Shown: positions 32,721 to 46,107 of the stretch, piece by piece
Layout of the letters: each line of letters starts with the position of its first letter
Position numbering within the stretch: the stretch's first letter is position 1
Source of the DNA: Rotaria sordida
Lineage: Eukaryota > Rotifera > Eurotatoria > Philodinida > Philodinidae
DNA length: 64,000 bases
NCBI GenBank assembly: GCA_905250125.1
Contig: CAJNOL010000114.1
Coordinates: 62,001-126,000, forward strand
Reading direction: 5' to 3'
Notes under the pieces: model-generated
Told to the model about the DNA's origin: nothing
Database searches by the model: none
The model's input: the letters and a program-made list of their open reading frames with translations, nothing else
Program-made: the position numbers and the translations under genes

Positions 32721-35700
32721 TTAGATAAAAATTATGGTAAGAATGATGAATAAGAAAAAATGATATTGAAAAATTGTTGATGAAGCTCTACTAGTTGTAA
32801 AACGAATACGTTTACAACCAACATTATTACGATGTGTTATAAATTGTTGACAATCAGGTGTTTCTATAATAAATGAATTAAAAAAGAAAAAAAAAACTTT
32901 CTAATAAAATCTCATACCAAATATAAAAACTGAAGCTAAAGCTGTTCGATAAGGTTTTTCATTTGTTGTTGCATTAATAACATATGAACCCAAATCACTA
33001 GCTAAGACATTTATAACTGTTAAACGTGATAATATACAATCAGTACATATATTTGGTTCAGGTATTGTTGCTTCAATTTTATATTTATATGAATTCCATA
33101 TTGGTCGAAGAACATCAACACTCATTGTATTAGATATTTGACCACCGTAATCATTTTTATACCTATTCAAACAAATTTTCTTTTTTATTTATTTATTTAT
33201 TATATTTAAAGAATTTTATTTAAACCATGTTATACGTGGTGGTGGATAACCATGTACATAACATTCAACATATATATCAACTAAAAAATTAATTGCTTGA
33301 CCAACCATTGGATATGGACATCGAATATATGGTGGAACTAAAACAAATAAACAATTATATATATATGAGTGTTTTTGTTTTTGTTTCTATTGAATATACA
33401 TTTAACATTAACTTTGAGAGTCCATATATCACCATAACCAACAAGATTTATTGCCAAACATTTATAAATTCCTCGATCTTGTTGTCGAATATCATTTATT
33501 GGAAGTTCAACAGTCTAGAAGAAGAGAAAAATAAAGATGAAATTATTAATAAAAAAACTTTACACCAATAGCACGAATATTTCCATCTGGTAATGGAGTA
33601 GCATCAGCTTTCATCCATTGAATTTGTGGTGGTGGTAAACCTTGAGCAAAACAACTTAATAATATATTATCACCTTCATTAACTTCAATATCTTTTGTTG
33701 ATGATTGAACAACAAATGGTTCACTATATACAATAAGACGTCGTCGAAGAAATATTGAATTATTATAACCAGTATCAGCTAACATACATGTTAAATCTCC
33801 ATAATCTTCTCGATCTAATGGATCAAATATAAGATACCAATCACTTGAATCAATAGCATGTTCAGCATATAAACGACGAGTTGGTTGACTAAATTGAAAT
33901 ACTTGATCATCTGTTGCTAAATAGAATTTTTTTTGATCATTTAAACGATGTAATTCCCAACTGACCTAATTTAATATAGATAATATTTATTTTTCTTTTA
34001 TTCAAATTTATTTTTAAATATTTCAATATATTTTCTTTTTTTCGATAATTTACATTTTAAATTCAAACAATTATTTATTATAAAACTATCGAAAATCGAA
34101 TATTATCTATATTTATCATTCTAATAGGAATAGATGCATCTTTTAAATGTTTATATCATCAACTAACTTCTTTACACTTTATTTTTATTTTATATAAAAC
34201 TCAGAAGATTTTTTAAAATAAAATATTAACAATCAGATATTTGGATTAGATCAATTTCGGCTCGGGTCCAAATTGACTTGATCAATCCGTTAAAAAAAAA
34301 GGTATATTTCTATAACTAATCCAAAATAAGGATAAGTATTTTTGGAATAATATTTTATATTAACTAGATAGAGAACTGCACTTTTCATCGTTTAACAGAG
34401 GGAATGAAACTACATCGAATTCTTAACATTAGAACTTTCTCAAAACTTTTCTCACGTTCGTTCGCCAAATTTCTAAAATAGAAAATATAATGTAATGTAA
34501 AAGTTTTGGAATTTAAATTAATAGTTGTCTATCAGAGATGTTGACTAAAATTCAATTATCTATAGAACTCCACTGTTAAATCACGAGTTATTTTTATTTT
34601 ACTGAGTGTTTTCGGTAGATTTTTCACGAAAAATTGAACTTTTTTACTGATTTTTTTAACGAAAAATCTACCTTCTGAATCTATTAAAAAACTCCGATTT
34701 TAAAAAAAACTTGTCCAATGATTCTGAGAAAACTTTCGAGAAAGGTCAAGTGTTAGGAATTCGATGTAGTTTCATTTCCTCTTTGAAACGATGAAAAGCG
34801 TAGTTGTCTATCTAATTTATATCAAATATTATTACAAAAATATTCACCCTTACTTTTATTTGAAATCGATATTCATCTATAGATTTCACGGTGCTGAGTA
34901 GAACGACATAGTGGTGAATAGTCGAAGTGTTTTAGTCTTGAGAGATAATTATTACTTCTCTGCAATAAGTAACATTTTAAAACGTAAGTGTTGTATGCTG
35001 AACAGGATCGTAGATATATAGTGTCATCTAAAATCACACTGCTACGTACTATCCTCTTCTGTTCAGCACAATGGAAATGTGTTAACTATTCATTGAAGAA
35101 AGACTACTTTTTTTGTCAACACCATTGAGATGAATTTCATCCAGAGCCGAACCACCGTCGGAAATTGGAAGTGGGCTGAAAATTCTACTCTCCGAAATAT
35201 TCCTCTTTATTGACGACAATCTAGTTTTTCGATATATCGAAAAAAATCGTATTGCATACGATAAATTAATTGAAAAAACAACTGATTTGTATGTTTCTAT
35301 TTGTCTACTAACTGTGTTCCTTGAAATAAACATTAGTTTAAATCGATGAAAATAAAATATGCATCAGTGAGAAATGTACTCTATATCTAACCGAACTGAT
35401 ACTGATGCATAGATTATAAAAATTGATCTTATTTCGAAAGAGAGTCAGGATTTATTTAATGGTACCCTTCTTCCTTTTCGGAGTTCCTGAAGAATGGTTC
35501 ATCAAAAAATTTTCATGATTTTTCGAGCAGATAGATCTTGATATGTAGAGAAAAATTTTTCATAGATTCAAAGTTCTTGAATGTTATCTTCTGTCAGATA
35601 TTTGGATCACAGCTGTTTCTCCGAAATACTGTGTTTGATCAAGGTGAAACTTTTTGTTTACAGATACCAGACACTGTTTGGGATAGGGACTTTTTTTTTG

Positions 35701-36523
35701 GTTTCTCTTTATCTATTGTCTTTCGAATAAAAAAATTAAAATATCGAAGTCACCCTAAAAAAACGCATGTTTTTTTTCAATAGTGACTTTCTTTTTGTAA
35801 CGGCAAAAAAGAAGTCAACAGATTGATATTTTTTGAAAGAAAAATCTCCATCCGAAACAGTGTCTAGTATATCTAAAAAAACAAATTTGACTCGATCGAA
35901 TTTACTACGGTAGAGAAATGGGGGTGAAACAATACTTTTTTTCTCTTAAAAATTTCATTTGTTTTCTAATTGTTTTATAAATAAAAATACATGAAAATAA
36001 TCCTACACTTCGTTTATCATTATCTGTAAGTCCAACAAGTGTACATTTAGCTATTAATCGTTCACCGGCTCGTGGTGCAATTGGATCAAAAATAATACCA
36101 TCTTTGTCACGCATATCAAAACGAGGATTTGTTCTGGCATTAACATATACAACTAGAACAAATATTCATTCATTATTATATTATCAATAATAAAACAAAC
36201 AAACAAATATGTAAATCTTTTATATTTTATAAGAAAGATAATGAAAATAAAATCGTTTTATTAATAATAATAGAATTTGTGAAAGATAACTTTTCTATGA
36301 TAAAAATCAATTAAAATCTATTGTTTTAATATATATTAAAAAGCAAAATAAAAATCAGTTAACGATGAATCATTGATATGAATAATAAATTCATTTATTG
36401 AAAGTAAAGTATCTGATTTTTTTGTTTTCAAAATGAAAAAATCTATTATTAAAAAAGATTTGACTTACAAAAAAAATTGATAAAAAATCCTAATAAAGAC
36501 AATCGAATAATTGATATAATCAT
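32721..36523 (-). CDS. Lachesin-like immunoglobulin superfamily adhesion protein
   Basis: Seven exons: 36469-36523, 36007-36152, 33564-33965, 33400-33514, 33226-33337, 32918-33162 and 32721-32863. The 405-residue product is a cell-surface protein of the lachesin/IgLON type (neural or septate-junction adhesion). It has a signal peptide (MIISIIRLSLLGFFINFF) and three Ig domains. Ig1 runs IAKCTLVGL to YGDLTCML. Ig2 runs LLSCFAQGLPPPQIQW to DRGIYKCLAINLVG. Ig3 begins YIRCPYPMVGQAI and VECYVHGYPPPRITW. The end ETPDC leads to a hydrophobic tail (FFLFIILTIIFI) fit for GPI attachment. Spacing and the RPRLGQA/PPAIVW-like motifs follow insect lachesin. Oddity: the second canonical Ig3 cysteine is replaced (SYVINATT where the family has YVCKATN). 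Intron 2 is 2041 bp and holds two foldback elements. Confidence 0.85.
34367..34812. mobile_element. Foldback MITE inside lachesin-like intron 2
   Basis: The ends are inverted copies flanked by TA: GATAGAGAACTGCACTTTTC on the left and GATAGACAACTACGCTTTTC on the right read inward. The arms (about 120 bp) share ATGAAACTACATCGAATTC and TTTCTC. The centre includes a shorter palindrome of TTTTTACTGATTTTT-like sequence. Non-coding. Confidence 0.85.
35660..35877. mobile_element. Short foldback MITE inside lachesin-like intron 2
   Basis: The left end AGATACCAGACACTGTTTGG and the inverse of the right end AGATATACTAGACACTGTTT pair, followed by GGATAGGGAC / GGATGGAGAT and TATC blocks. Arms are about 70 bp. 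No coding potential. Confidence 0.75.
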
Positions 36524-38440
36524 AATTTGCACGTGTTTATATCGTAGGAAATAAATTCAGTGGATTGATTTCAATTTGGTTCGAACAAAAAAAAATGTTG
36601 TGCCGATCGAAACACGATTGACACAATCACGTAGTTTTTTTTTCTTGTTCTCTGTTCGGTGTTTTTTTTTTTTCTTATATAATAGTCTCGTTTGTGCACA
36701 TATACCTTGGAAGATAAATCAGATGAAGGTCTTATTCAACCTTTTCTTTTCTTTCTTTCTTTCTCCTTCCTTTTCTCGTTCGTCTTTTATTTATTATCAT
36801 AAAGAAAAAAGAAAAACCTTGAGAGAAGAAGTACCATCTCGACTTTTTCTTTTTTCTCTACTGCATTGAAAAAAAAAGAAAAGTTCGATGTTCTAATAGT
36901 TCTTTTTCTTCCTGTCGGATTTTAATGAAAGAAGAAAAAAAAAACCAAAGTGCAATAGCATACTTTATCAATTTTTCAGTTCTTTTTTTGTCCTTCGACA
37001 AAGTAGCGAATCACAACGACATTGAAAACTGTTGCAAACAGCTATGGACTCAAAGAAGAAAAGAAAAAAAAAAACCGACATTTGTGTTTTTTTTTTGATT
37101 CTCTTCTATGAAGAGAAGAAGAGTTTTATGTCAAAGAAGAAAGTAACTTGGGTGAATGAAAGCATCATTTTACGTAACACGTGCTTCAAGGAAACTATTT
37201 TATTTTATGTTACATCATAATTATTAGAAGTAACCTTACAAGATTTTAGTTATTAACTATTTTACATTTAAACTTTTGGAACAAAAAATATTCTTCGTTT
37301 TCCTTTTAAATAATGACTCTCTTTATTTCGACAAAAAAAAATTGAGAATCTCATATAAATATTGTTTTTATGAATATATTAATATTCGATAAAAAATAAA
37401 TATCGAAATATTTAATGATAATAATAAAATGACATACGAATCTGTCTATAAATTCTTCTTCTATTTGATATATTTATATTTTATTTCAAGATTTTTTGTT
37501 TAACAAGTTATTTTTAATCATATTTCAATATAAATTTGTCTAAATAAACAAATAATAAATTGAATGATTTATAATAAATAAATTTTCTTTACTCAATTTT
37601 GCCCATAGATAAATGATCAAGTAGTTGGATGATAAAAGTTGACTATTAATATTGTATCTCGATTATCTTTTTTATGATTAGAGTTTTGTCAAGGACAAGA
37701 TAAAAGAAAAGCCAATCTAATAACAAAGATTTCAATTCAAAAGATGGCGTACATCTATATTATTTTATCAATAAGACCTTTTTTTTTTTAAATACTGAAA
37801 ATATTTATTTTATTCATTATTAAGAGGATGAAAATAAACAAATAATTATTAATCTTCATTTACAGCTTCATAGATTGCAACAATCAAACCTATTGCTCGG
37901 ATTTATTTATTTTTAGTATACACTCTCACTTTTGCAACTAGGAAATAAACTTGAAAATAACTGTTGTATGCCATCGGATTAGTAGAAAACAAAATAAAAA
38001 AGATAATTTAATTAAGTTGTCTACTTATGCTTCATTTTTCACAGTAATAAATAAGTTAACATTGACAAATTTCTCTACTATCTATTAAATTATCAAAAAA
38101 AAAGAAGAATTTTCAATCTTTGCATAACAATCGATAATCTTCAACTTTAGACCTTGATTTTATAACACTGAATTATACTACAAAGAAGATTTTATTTTTA
38201 AAAAAAAACTATAAATTTCAACAAGATATATTAATATGCTTAAGGCCAACACATAACTTATATAAACAAAGGTATACAACATGTTTATTCATTTAATAAA
38301 ACTTAATTCCTTTATATTGTTTACATTTAATAAATCAATAAAAAACATTTATTATATAACGTCGTCAATCGTTGCGAAATTTCATTTTTTTTTGACATAG
38401 TTATATCGAGTTCTTGTTAATGGCAACTGCAATATCTTTG
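36524..38440. other. AT-rich intergenic DNA with purine/pyrimidine tracts
   Basis: No gene supported. Long Ser/Phe- or Lys-type open frames at 36576-36869 and 37032-37220 are by-products of CTTTT and GAAAA tracts. Confidence 0.5.
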
Positions 38441-39716
38441 AGACATTCATTAGAAATAGAGACGATTTAAAGCCTCCCTCTCTCTCCCCAACAAAAATCT
38501 CAATTTCGGTCAAATTTTTCGATTTTGTGGTTTATAGCTGGTTAGATAGAACTAAGTGTGTACTTTCGAATGCACTGTAGTTTAGTGATTCTATGATTAG
38601 ATTTAAGAATATTGCACAGGCTTTTATCAACCTTCCATAGGATAAAATATGGTTTTTTCGAAAAAATTTTGCTTTTTTTCTCAAAATAGGATTTTTTATT
38701 TTTATGTTTCCGTGTGTCCAAGATTTTTCCACTATTCTAAACGTTAGAAAGCTGGCATTGGTGTCAATATGAAGGCAAAAATGAACTCTACAACTTGATA
38801 ACAGAGTGGAATTTTTCGATGTCCTCGTTAATGTTTATAATAAAGAAACTTTTCTGGACCTATCCACATTTACTTTTTAATATATCATCAGAGAAATTTT
38901 CGAAAAACATAAGCTGGGAGAGAATCGAAAAATTGGACCCTGTTAAGTTTTAGCCCCATATCTTGGCTACATTTTAGAAGCAGCCAGAATTTTCTAGCAT
39001 TCGAAATGGCGGAGAAATTTGAGACACATGGAAACCTAAATTTTGACCTATCCTCTTATGGTAACTTTCGGTAGACTCAATCTATCGAGCTGAAATTTTT
39101 ACTATGAACTGTCTCGAAAAAAAACTTTGATTTTAGAGGGTGGGCGCCTCTTAACTCTACTACCAGTCAAAATTTCATTGATTCTTCTTTAGGTCACACT
39201 GACCTATTGAGAATATCCCGACCATTACGAAACTCCAAAAAATGAAATTTTTTAAAGCGAAGCTCAGAGTTTAGCATAAACGAAGTGACATAGAAATAAA
39301 CTATTGATATAAAAGATATTTAGTTTTTAATACACTTTCACAATATTAAGTTATTGCTTAACAAGTATAAATGCATCGAATAACAAAAATGAAAATAGTC
39401 TTCGTTATTATATTTGATCCTTACTTTCTCGAAAATCGTACTTTGTGATGAAATCAAAGCAAAAAATGTCAAAAACTAACTCAGACATTCGTCACCAACA
39501 TCGGGTTCTGCATAGAATAGTCTAGTTTTTACTAAAATATGACGAAAAACATTTTTCAACTTTGTCGATTCGAAACACTTCTCTTCTGGAAAATGAATGC
39601 GAATATTAAATACAACTATGCTCAATATGAATGTGTTCGATGGACTTTGTTGAGTTCTATTCGGAAATGTCATTTTAATGGATAATATTAGCAACATAAC
39701 TGAGCAATATACATTA
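38441..39716. repeat. Unclassified, slightly GC-richer repeat-like region
   Basis: About 38440-39260 has a different texture from the surrounding AT-rich DNA (TCTCTCCCC, GGGTGGGCGCC and CGAAATGGCGG islands) with no intact frame on either strand. It resembles old transposon or duplicated non-coding sequence, but I could not find terminal repeats or a homologue in the window. Confidence 0.35.
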
Positions 39717-40890
39717 CGGTGAGAAATAATAGAGTCACACCATATTTACCAATTGTTTAACTTCGTGTATGATGACAAAGATTCATTTCAAAAATCTCTT
39801 CTATGGATTTTGTAGATCAGATAGTCATTTTTCACAATTTATGTTTCATCTTGATTTTTTGCCTTAAGATATTGAGGGAAAAAAACACACCTACGAAAAA
39901 ATCCTGGATTTTCGTCTGTGCGAAATTGTTGACTGATGAAAAATTTTGACAAAAATGATATGTTCTCACAGTTTTTCAACATTTACTCATTGTTTTGTCT
40001 CTGACCATGTGACAATATTTCAGACGATCTGGCATGATGAATCTTCGATCGGATTTTTTTCAGCTGATCATCAATCATATTCCACATATTTTTGATAGAG
40101 TTAACGTCTGTAGATAAAGTCGGCCATTTCATAAGTAGAATATTATTTTTGTCAAAATAATTCGTGAGTATGAGCATTGTCTTCCATGAAAATCCAATAT
40201 TCATTTTGCGTGTCAAATATATCTTCAATGAATCGTCAGCGAATGCGCGGGACCATTCAGTCGACGTTCCTAGAAAATCAAAGGATCAGTTCTTGCACTT
40301 GTCATACAACCCCAGACGCTCACATAGCCTCATCACTTTAGTATCCAAGGGGGAAAACTAAATGGTTTATCACTTTCGTTCACCTCACCAACGTTCGATT
40401 TTTTTGATTGAAGAATTCCAAATGAGCTTTGTCACTCCAAATGACATATTTCCAAACATTTGAACAAACAGTTGATGTGAATGTTCGAAAACTTCAGTCA
40501 TTTTTACTTTTGTAAAGCATTGCAAAGAGGTTTTGATTTGTCAGAGTAGCTTTTCTAGTTGATATTCAACAATTGACGACGAATCGTAGAAGCTGACATT
40601 TGATAAAATCAACTCCGATGAAAGTTGTCGATAAAATCTAATGAGAAAATTTACAATAAATTGAATATGCCAATTATACTGACAATCAAAGAAAATTCTC
40701 ATCAGTCAACAATTTTGTATAGGGAACAGACAAGGATATTTTTTTCTTGATAAATTTAGTAAGAAAACAAAGATGAAAGAAGATGATCTTATCTACAAAA
40801 TTCCTAGAGGAACTTTTTGAGATGAGTCTTTGTTATCGTATGCGAAATCGAACAAATCGAAAGTGTGCTGTGATTATTCAATTTGTGTAC
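39717..40890 (-). mobile_element. Decayed Tc1-like transposon with long inverted repeats
   Basis: The transposase remnant is flanked by inverted arms of about 240 bp. The left arm GACAAAGATTCATTTCAAAA...TTTTGTAGATCAGAT and GAAATTGTTGACTGATGA pair with the inverse of the right arm GATAACAAAGACTCATCTCA...TTTTGTAGATAAGAT and AAATTGTTGACTGATGAG. The outer ends are near GGTGAGAAATAATAGAGTCA. Long TIRs with a Tc1-type transposase define this subclass. It is non-functional. Confidence 0.8.
39983..40620 (-). pseudogene. Tc1-like transposase remnant
   Basis: The minus strand, read in shifting frames, retains SASTIRRQLLNIN near 40600 (HTH region), ASGVV/VSVWGCM near 40320 (the VWG motif of the DDE core) and WIFMEDNAHTH near 40190 (second-Asp region, ME-DNA). 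It ends with YFDKNNILLMKWPTLSTDVN followed by IKNMWNMIDDQLKK, the WPSxSPDLNPIENLW region carrying the third acidic residue, here changed (SxDVNSIKN). Many stops and frame changes. The identification rests on these conserved Tc1 motifs. Confidence 0.8.
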
Positions 40891-42032
40891 TATGAACAAG
40901 TTTAGTTACAGAATTAAATAAAAAAATCGAAATTATTTTTGAAGATATTATCTCGGTTCATAAACATGTCGCATTTGTGCGAAGGATCACATATTGAAAG
41001 ATCGATCTAAATCAAAGTTTAATCAATTTTATTCTAACAAGTTAAATATAAACATTCGTTTTAAATCTAAATTTGTGAAAATTTAATATTCTAGAAATAT
41101 ATATCGATGTCTACTTATATTCTACCTAATTAAATATTCTCAACATTATATTCTTGCTCAAGTTAAACACTATTTATTAACAATTCTCATGTGCAATTGC
41201 ATCGCTCAATAAAAAGGCTTTCTGTCGATGACTAGTTCCGGCATTATTTTGAGACTAGTCCTATTCACCGAGCCGCATCAATCGAACCCATTAAACTTAA
41301 ACATCTTCAACGGTAGTATAATTAGAATTTTAGTAAATAAGATAACTGCAGGAAACCGAGATTGGTGTTCGTGAGCAAAAAGAAAGATGCATTCTGACAT
41401 CCGTTAGAGGAAGTATCGACCCATTTTTCACTTTTTAATTGTGGAAAAAACCGAAAGCAGGACGACCTTTTAGCTAACGGTTGATCAATAATGAATGGTC
41501 GCAGTTTGAATTTTATATATTAATCTCTAAATACGTTTTATTAAAAAAGCGAATATACAAGAATATGTTCTACAACTTTCATAATGAACTTTATTTTAAT
41601 TCTATACTTTTTGCTTTCAAAAAATGTACGATCATTCATTATTGATCATCCGTTATTTATTGCGTTTGAACATTTTCTAATTTTGTCTTGATTGAACTTG
41701 ATTTATGTGTATTAATAGAATATTGATGATACTACATATGGAAAGAAAGTGATTTAGAATGATAGTTTCAATTTTGAATAATATAATTGAATTGAAAATA
41801 TTTTAGTATTTATTTTAAAAGTTAAAAGAATAGTTTTTGAATATATTTTATCATAAAAAGTAAATAGCTATCGAAGAAAAAGGATAATTATTTGAAAATA
41901 TTTTTTTTCAATATAGAATTTAAGATTTTATATTATAGTTTAAAAGTCGTCTGCGCAAAGAAAATTTTTCTAGAGGAGTAAATAACTATAGAAATAAAAT
42001 GTTATGTTAACTCTATTAGTTAATGATGATAT
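40891..42032. other. Gene-poor region with one small MITE
   Basis: No gene. A small inverted-repeat element is listed separately at 41475-41655. The stretch 41215-41470 is less AT-rich but without frame or terminal repeats that I can define. Confidence 0.4.
41475..41655. mobile_element. Small MITE of about 180 bp
   Basis: Left end TAACGGTTGATCAATAATGA and inverse of the right end TAACGGATGATCAATAATGA, continuing ATGGTCG/ATGATCG. The interior is non-coding AT-rich DNA. Confidence 0.8.
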
Positions 42033-43056
42033 TAGGACGGACTACAAAAACAAAATCCGATCCATCGAGATTAAAATCTAACTAAATATTTATTTATAAT
42101 TATAAATCAACTAAATTATATCCTGATAGTAACTATAGTGAATCTATAATATAGACAATATATACAAAATAATTTAACACAATTCTGTAATTGAAAAATT
42201 TAAATGAAACAATAGTTATTATTTTCCACCTATATTCAACTATTTCGCATGGTAGCGATTTTCTTTGCGCTTAAAAATTAAATAATCTCCCCACATTTTA
42301 TCTTGTTGTATTGTATATAGAAAGATGCACTTTTTGACGCGCTTTCGCCTAATGCTAAAAGACTCTTGGAGGGAATTGCTCTGGTATATTTTCAGAACAA
42401 ATATATAACAAAACCTCTTTATAAAATGATCAAATTTTCTTAATTGTTGAGTTAAAAATAATACATTAAAGACTTTTTAGACACGATTTATATTTGAAAA
42501 TCTTGTTCTATGATGATGCATTTAACAGATTTAATCAAGATACGTTAATTAATACTAAAAAGGAGGGATCTTTAATGGTGATATATGTTGTCATAAAGTG
42601 TTAAATAAAATTCTCTAAAATTGATAAAAATTTTCTAAAATTTCTCAAATAGTACCTGAGAGTGGATTCAAAGGTTCTTTCATATCTCTTCATAGGATTT
42701 TGAGAAAGAATTAAAAATTTTTGTTTGATCATAACTTTTCATGGGGTTTCGAATGATATAACTTATTTGAAAATAAAAAATATTTCTATAGATACTTGAT
42801 GAATGGTCTGATAACTCCTCTCTTTAAATAAAATATTCAAATATATTATAAATAAATAGTTCCAAATAGGTGTAAAATAAGAATTATTCTTTTATTGAAA
42901 TTTTTTAATTGAAACATTTTATAAAATTGTTTTCTATATATTGTCTATATTATAGATTTACTATAATTAGTTTAGTTAATTTCTAATTATAAATAAATAA
43001 TTTGTTAGATTTTTATCTCGAGAGGTCGGGTGTTTTTTGTTTGCACTCCACACTAT
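42033..43056. mobile_element. Foldback element of about 1 kb
   Basis: The left arm (42033 to about 42205) and the inverse of the right arm (about 42890-43056) align in order: TAGGACGGACTAC / TAGTGTGGAGTGC, ATCGAGATTAAAATCTAAC / CTCGAGATAAAAATCTAAC, TATTTATAATTA, and a highly similar AATCTATAATATAGACAATA. The interior at about 42240-42360 (TTCTTTGCGC, GACGCGCTTTCG) is not coding. Confidence 0.8.
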
Positions 43057-45115
43057 TATATTTTTTTTCTTTATTAAAGATAATGATAGATGAATTAAAG
43101 ATAATGATAGGTGAATGATAATAATATATCGAAATAATTCATTTGAGTAAATTGATAATAGATAAAGGATATTCTTTTTTTTATAATTGAATATAATATG
43201 AGCTCTTGAAAAATAAATTGACTTTTTGTTGAAAAATGTTTTATTAAATATAAATTTTATCATAAAAGAATATAAATAATAAGAATTAAATCTTATTGAA
43301 ATAGAAGAAAAAGAATTATTTATCTATAAATAAATTTATTCTAGAGTTCATATCATTAATTAATATTTAATTATTTTATATCTTCAATGTGAATAAAGAA
43401 ATCATTTCTTTTTTTGTTTTTCAACTTCTTTTTTGTTTTAAATTGAATATTCTTCTATGAACTATCAAGATAAAAACAATGAATAGATAATATATATTCG
43501 TATATAATATCAGATTAATTAAAATGATCACCTTCTCAAATATGAGAAAGAAAATTGGCAAATCTTTAGAATTCTTGATGAACTTTATCAATAATTGAAT
43601 CTTTATCGAAATAGTTTCCGATTTTTGAAATATAAATTTTTATTTTCCATTATTTGAATTTTGATCAAGTTGATTAAAAGTTGAAATAAAATGTTTATCA
43701 ATGATTAATCTGGTATCATTGTTTTCTACTTTAATGATAAGATAATAGAGAATATAGAATATTCTAATAATAGATATTCGATTAAATCTATATTATTTCC
43801 GTCGCAAAAAAAAAGAAGAAGAAGAAGATTCTATTTTGTTAGAAAAAAAAAGGAAATTTCAATAAATAAATTGATCGAATATGAATTGAGTCTTAAAATG
43901 AATATTGATATGATAATTTTCAAGTGTTAAATTTAATTAGATTGATATATGAAGGATGAAATTGACGGATTTAAATATGATTATAACTGAGATTAAATCA
44001 AAGAAAATTATTTCTATTAGCAACTTATTTTCATATTTAATGACCATAGAAAATAAAAATATATTTCCAATTATAAAACAAAAAAAAAGAAAAAATGAGG
44101 CAATTTATTGATATAAATATGAAATAACTCCTATTCGAATTCTTTTCCGAAGTAATTATTAAAAAAGAAAAATGTCGATTTCTAACTTGTCGATCTAAAA
44201 ACCGTAATAAGAAATTGTTTGACATAATAATAAACTTTCTATTATAAATATTAGTTATTATTGATAATTGAAATGATCAAATTATATTTTATGATTTTAT
44301 TTATGCTCTGACGCCTTAACTAATGGAAGATCTTGATTATTTTCAATAAATAAGAATAAACATTATTTTTGACATCCAACATCATTTTTATCTTTCATTA
44401 TGATAATAATAGATTTTTTTACAATTATATTAAACAGAAGAATTTTCTCAACTAATCAATTTCAATCTTTAAATCTAAAACTATCGAATAAACGATTGAT
44501 TATTTAAATATCTAAACAATTAATAAAAACTGTTAATGATACTTGAAACTATGATATTATAGATTTAATAATAGTCGAAAATATTATTATATCAGACTGA
44601 TCCATCATAGAGTATATCGTCAATTCATACTTGAGAACATCGAAATATCTATCATTATATTAAACTTGAAATTGTTATTGATGAATCAATGAATTTTTTC
44701 TTTTTTCTTTTTATTTAATAACTAAAATTGACATTAAATTAACTAGAAAAGCAAATCAAAAAGAACTTAATACAAATTTCGATTTTATTTCAAAATGAAA
44801 AAATAATTGAATTAAATTTCTATCTCGACATAATATTAAATGATTGATTCTTTTTTTCGATTAATTATCAATAGAAATAATAATGAAAAATTCTCTATAA
44901 AACTATTAACTAAACAATTCTAGAAGGAAAATCTCTTATAACAATGATCAACTCAATCATCAAACATATATTCATCAGATTTTATTTTTATTTTAAAAAC
45001 TAGATCATATTCTACTATATTAAACAGAATATATGCTTTACTTTTTACTATCAATATATACAACTAGACTCTTCGATGTGGAAGTCATTTCCTCTCTCTT
45101 TCTCTTTCTCTCTCC

Positions 45116-45151
<36 letters not shown>

Positions 45152-46107
45152 CATTCTGTCTTTCACTTTCTATCGGTTTCTACTTTGTCAAATAAAGACA
45201 TTGCCCACAATATTCAACGAATAGCATGTCTAGTTTTTTTCTCTTTTTTTTTTTTGGTAACTATGAAAAAATGTAAGATCCTTAAGTCAACATAAATGAT
45301 TGATGACAGTCATTTTCCTATAAAATGCCTCAGGATGAATCGTCAGATTCTATGAACCTCAGCATGTCCTTGTTAGAAGATTCGCCGTTTGCTATCAACC
45401 ATGATTAGCTTCATAAACGATAGGATTCTATATATCCTATATTAAAAGACTCTTCCAATAGATTCATTTATCACATTTCTATTTTAAAATAAAGGCAGAT
45501 AGGAAGTTAATTTAGAAAATAAAATCATAAAGAAGACGATTTTTTCTCGTTTCTTTCGATGTGCATATTTTACGATAGAGAAATTTTCCTCGACTAATGA
45601 TCATTTTACCGTTTTTTTTCTCGTCGTATTGACAAATTGTTCTATTGAGAATTAATCATTATTCTTCTTTTTTTTCTATGCTATATTTCGTCATTATTAT
45701 ATTTTTATCATCAACTTCATTTGGTTGACGTGAAATGATGTCCTAATTATTCTGTATATGTCATTAACCTTTATCGATATCGACAGAAAACAAGTAAAGT
45801 CGTTAGAAGTTAGTATAGTTCACTTCGGTAAATCTCTTTTTCCTTCCTTATTGAGCATTTCAACAATGATGAAATTGTTAGAATATATTGTTATATATAA
45901 ATCTCTCTTCATAGCACATTCAGTTTTCTTCCTATTCCTAACTGAATAAATGATAAGAAAATAACTAAATATTGTATTATGTAGAATTAATAAAAGTAAA
46001 TGATTGACCGATTGAAGTAATGAATGATGAATATATAGATATAGTTAATTAATAAATATTAATTTAATTATTTTAGATAATTATTCTAAAAACCGTTGCT
46101 ACTAAAA
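43057..46107. other. AT-rich intergenic DNA
   Basis: No gene supported. It includes a CT microsatellite (separate entry) and short GAAGAA runs near 43814. It ends at the start of the secreted peptide gene. Confidence 0.5.
45091..45150 (+). repeat. (CT)n microsatellite
   Basis: An imperfect then perfect CT dinucleotide tract (CTCTCTTTCTCTTTCTC leading into a pure CT run). Confidence 0.9.

Noticed and set aside
34998-35068. Short hairpin GCTGAACAGGATCG...CTGTTCAGC in lachesin-like intron 2
   Set aside because: Arms are short and interrupted; could not be separated from chance or from an old repeat, so not listed as an element.
36576-36869. Open frame of 97 residues, Phe/Ser-rich
   Set aside because: Low-complexity CTTTT tract, no splice partners, no codon bias.
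41275-41300. GGTTCGATTG (minus strand), tRNA B-box-like
   Set aside because: Lacks the final CC of the B box, and no acceptor or anticodon stems could be formed around it.
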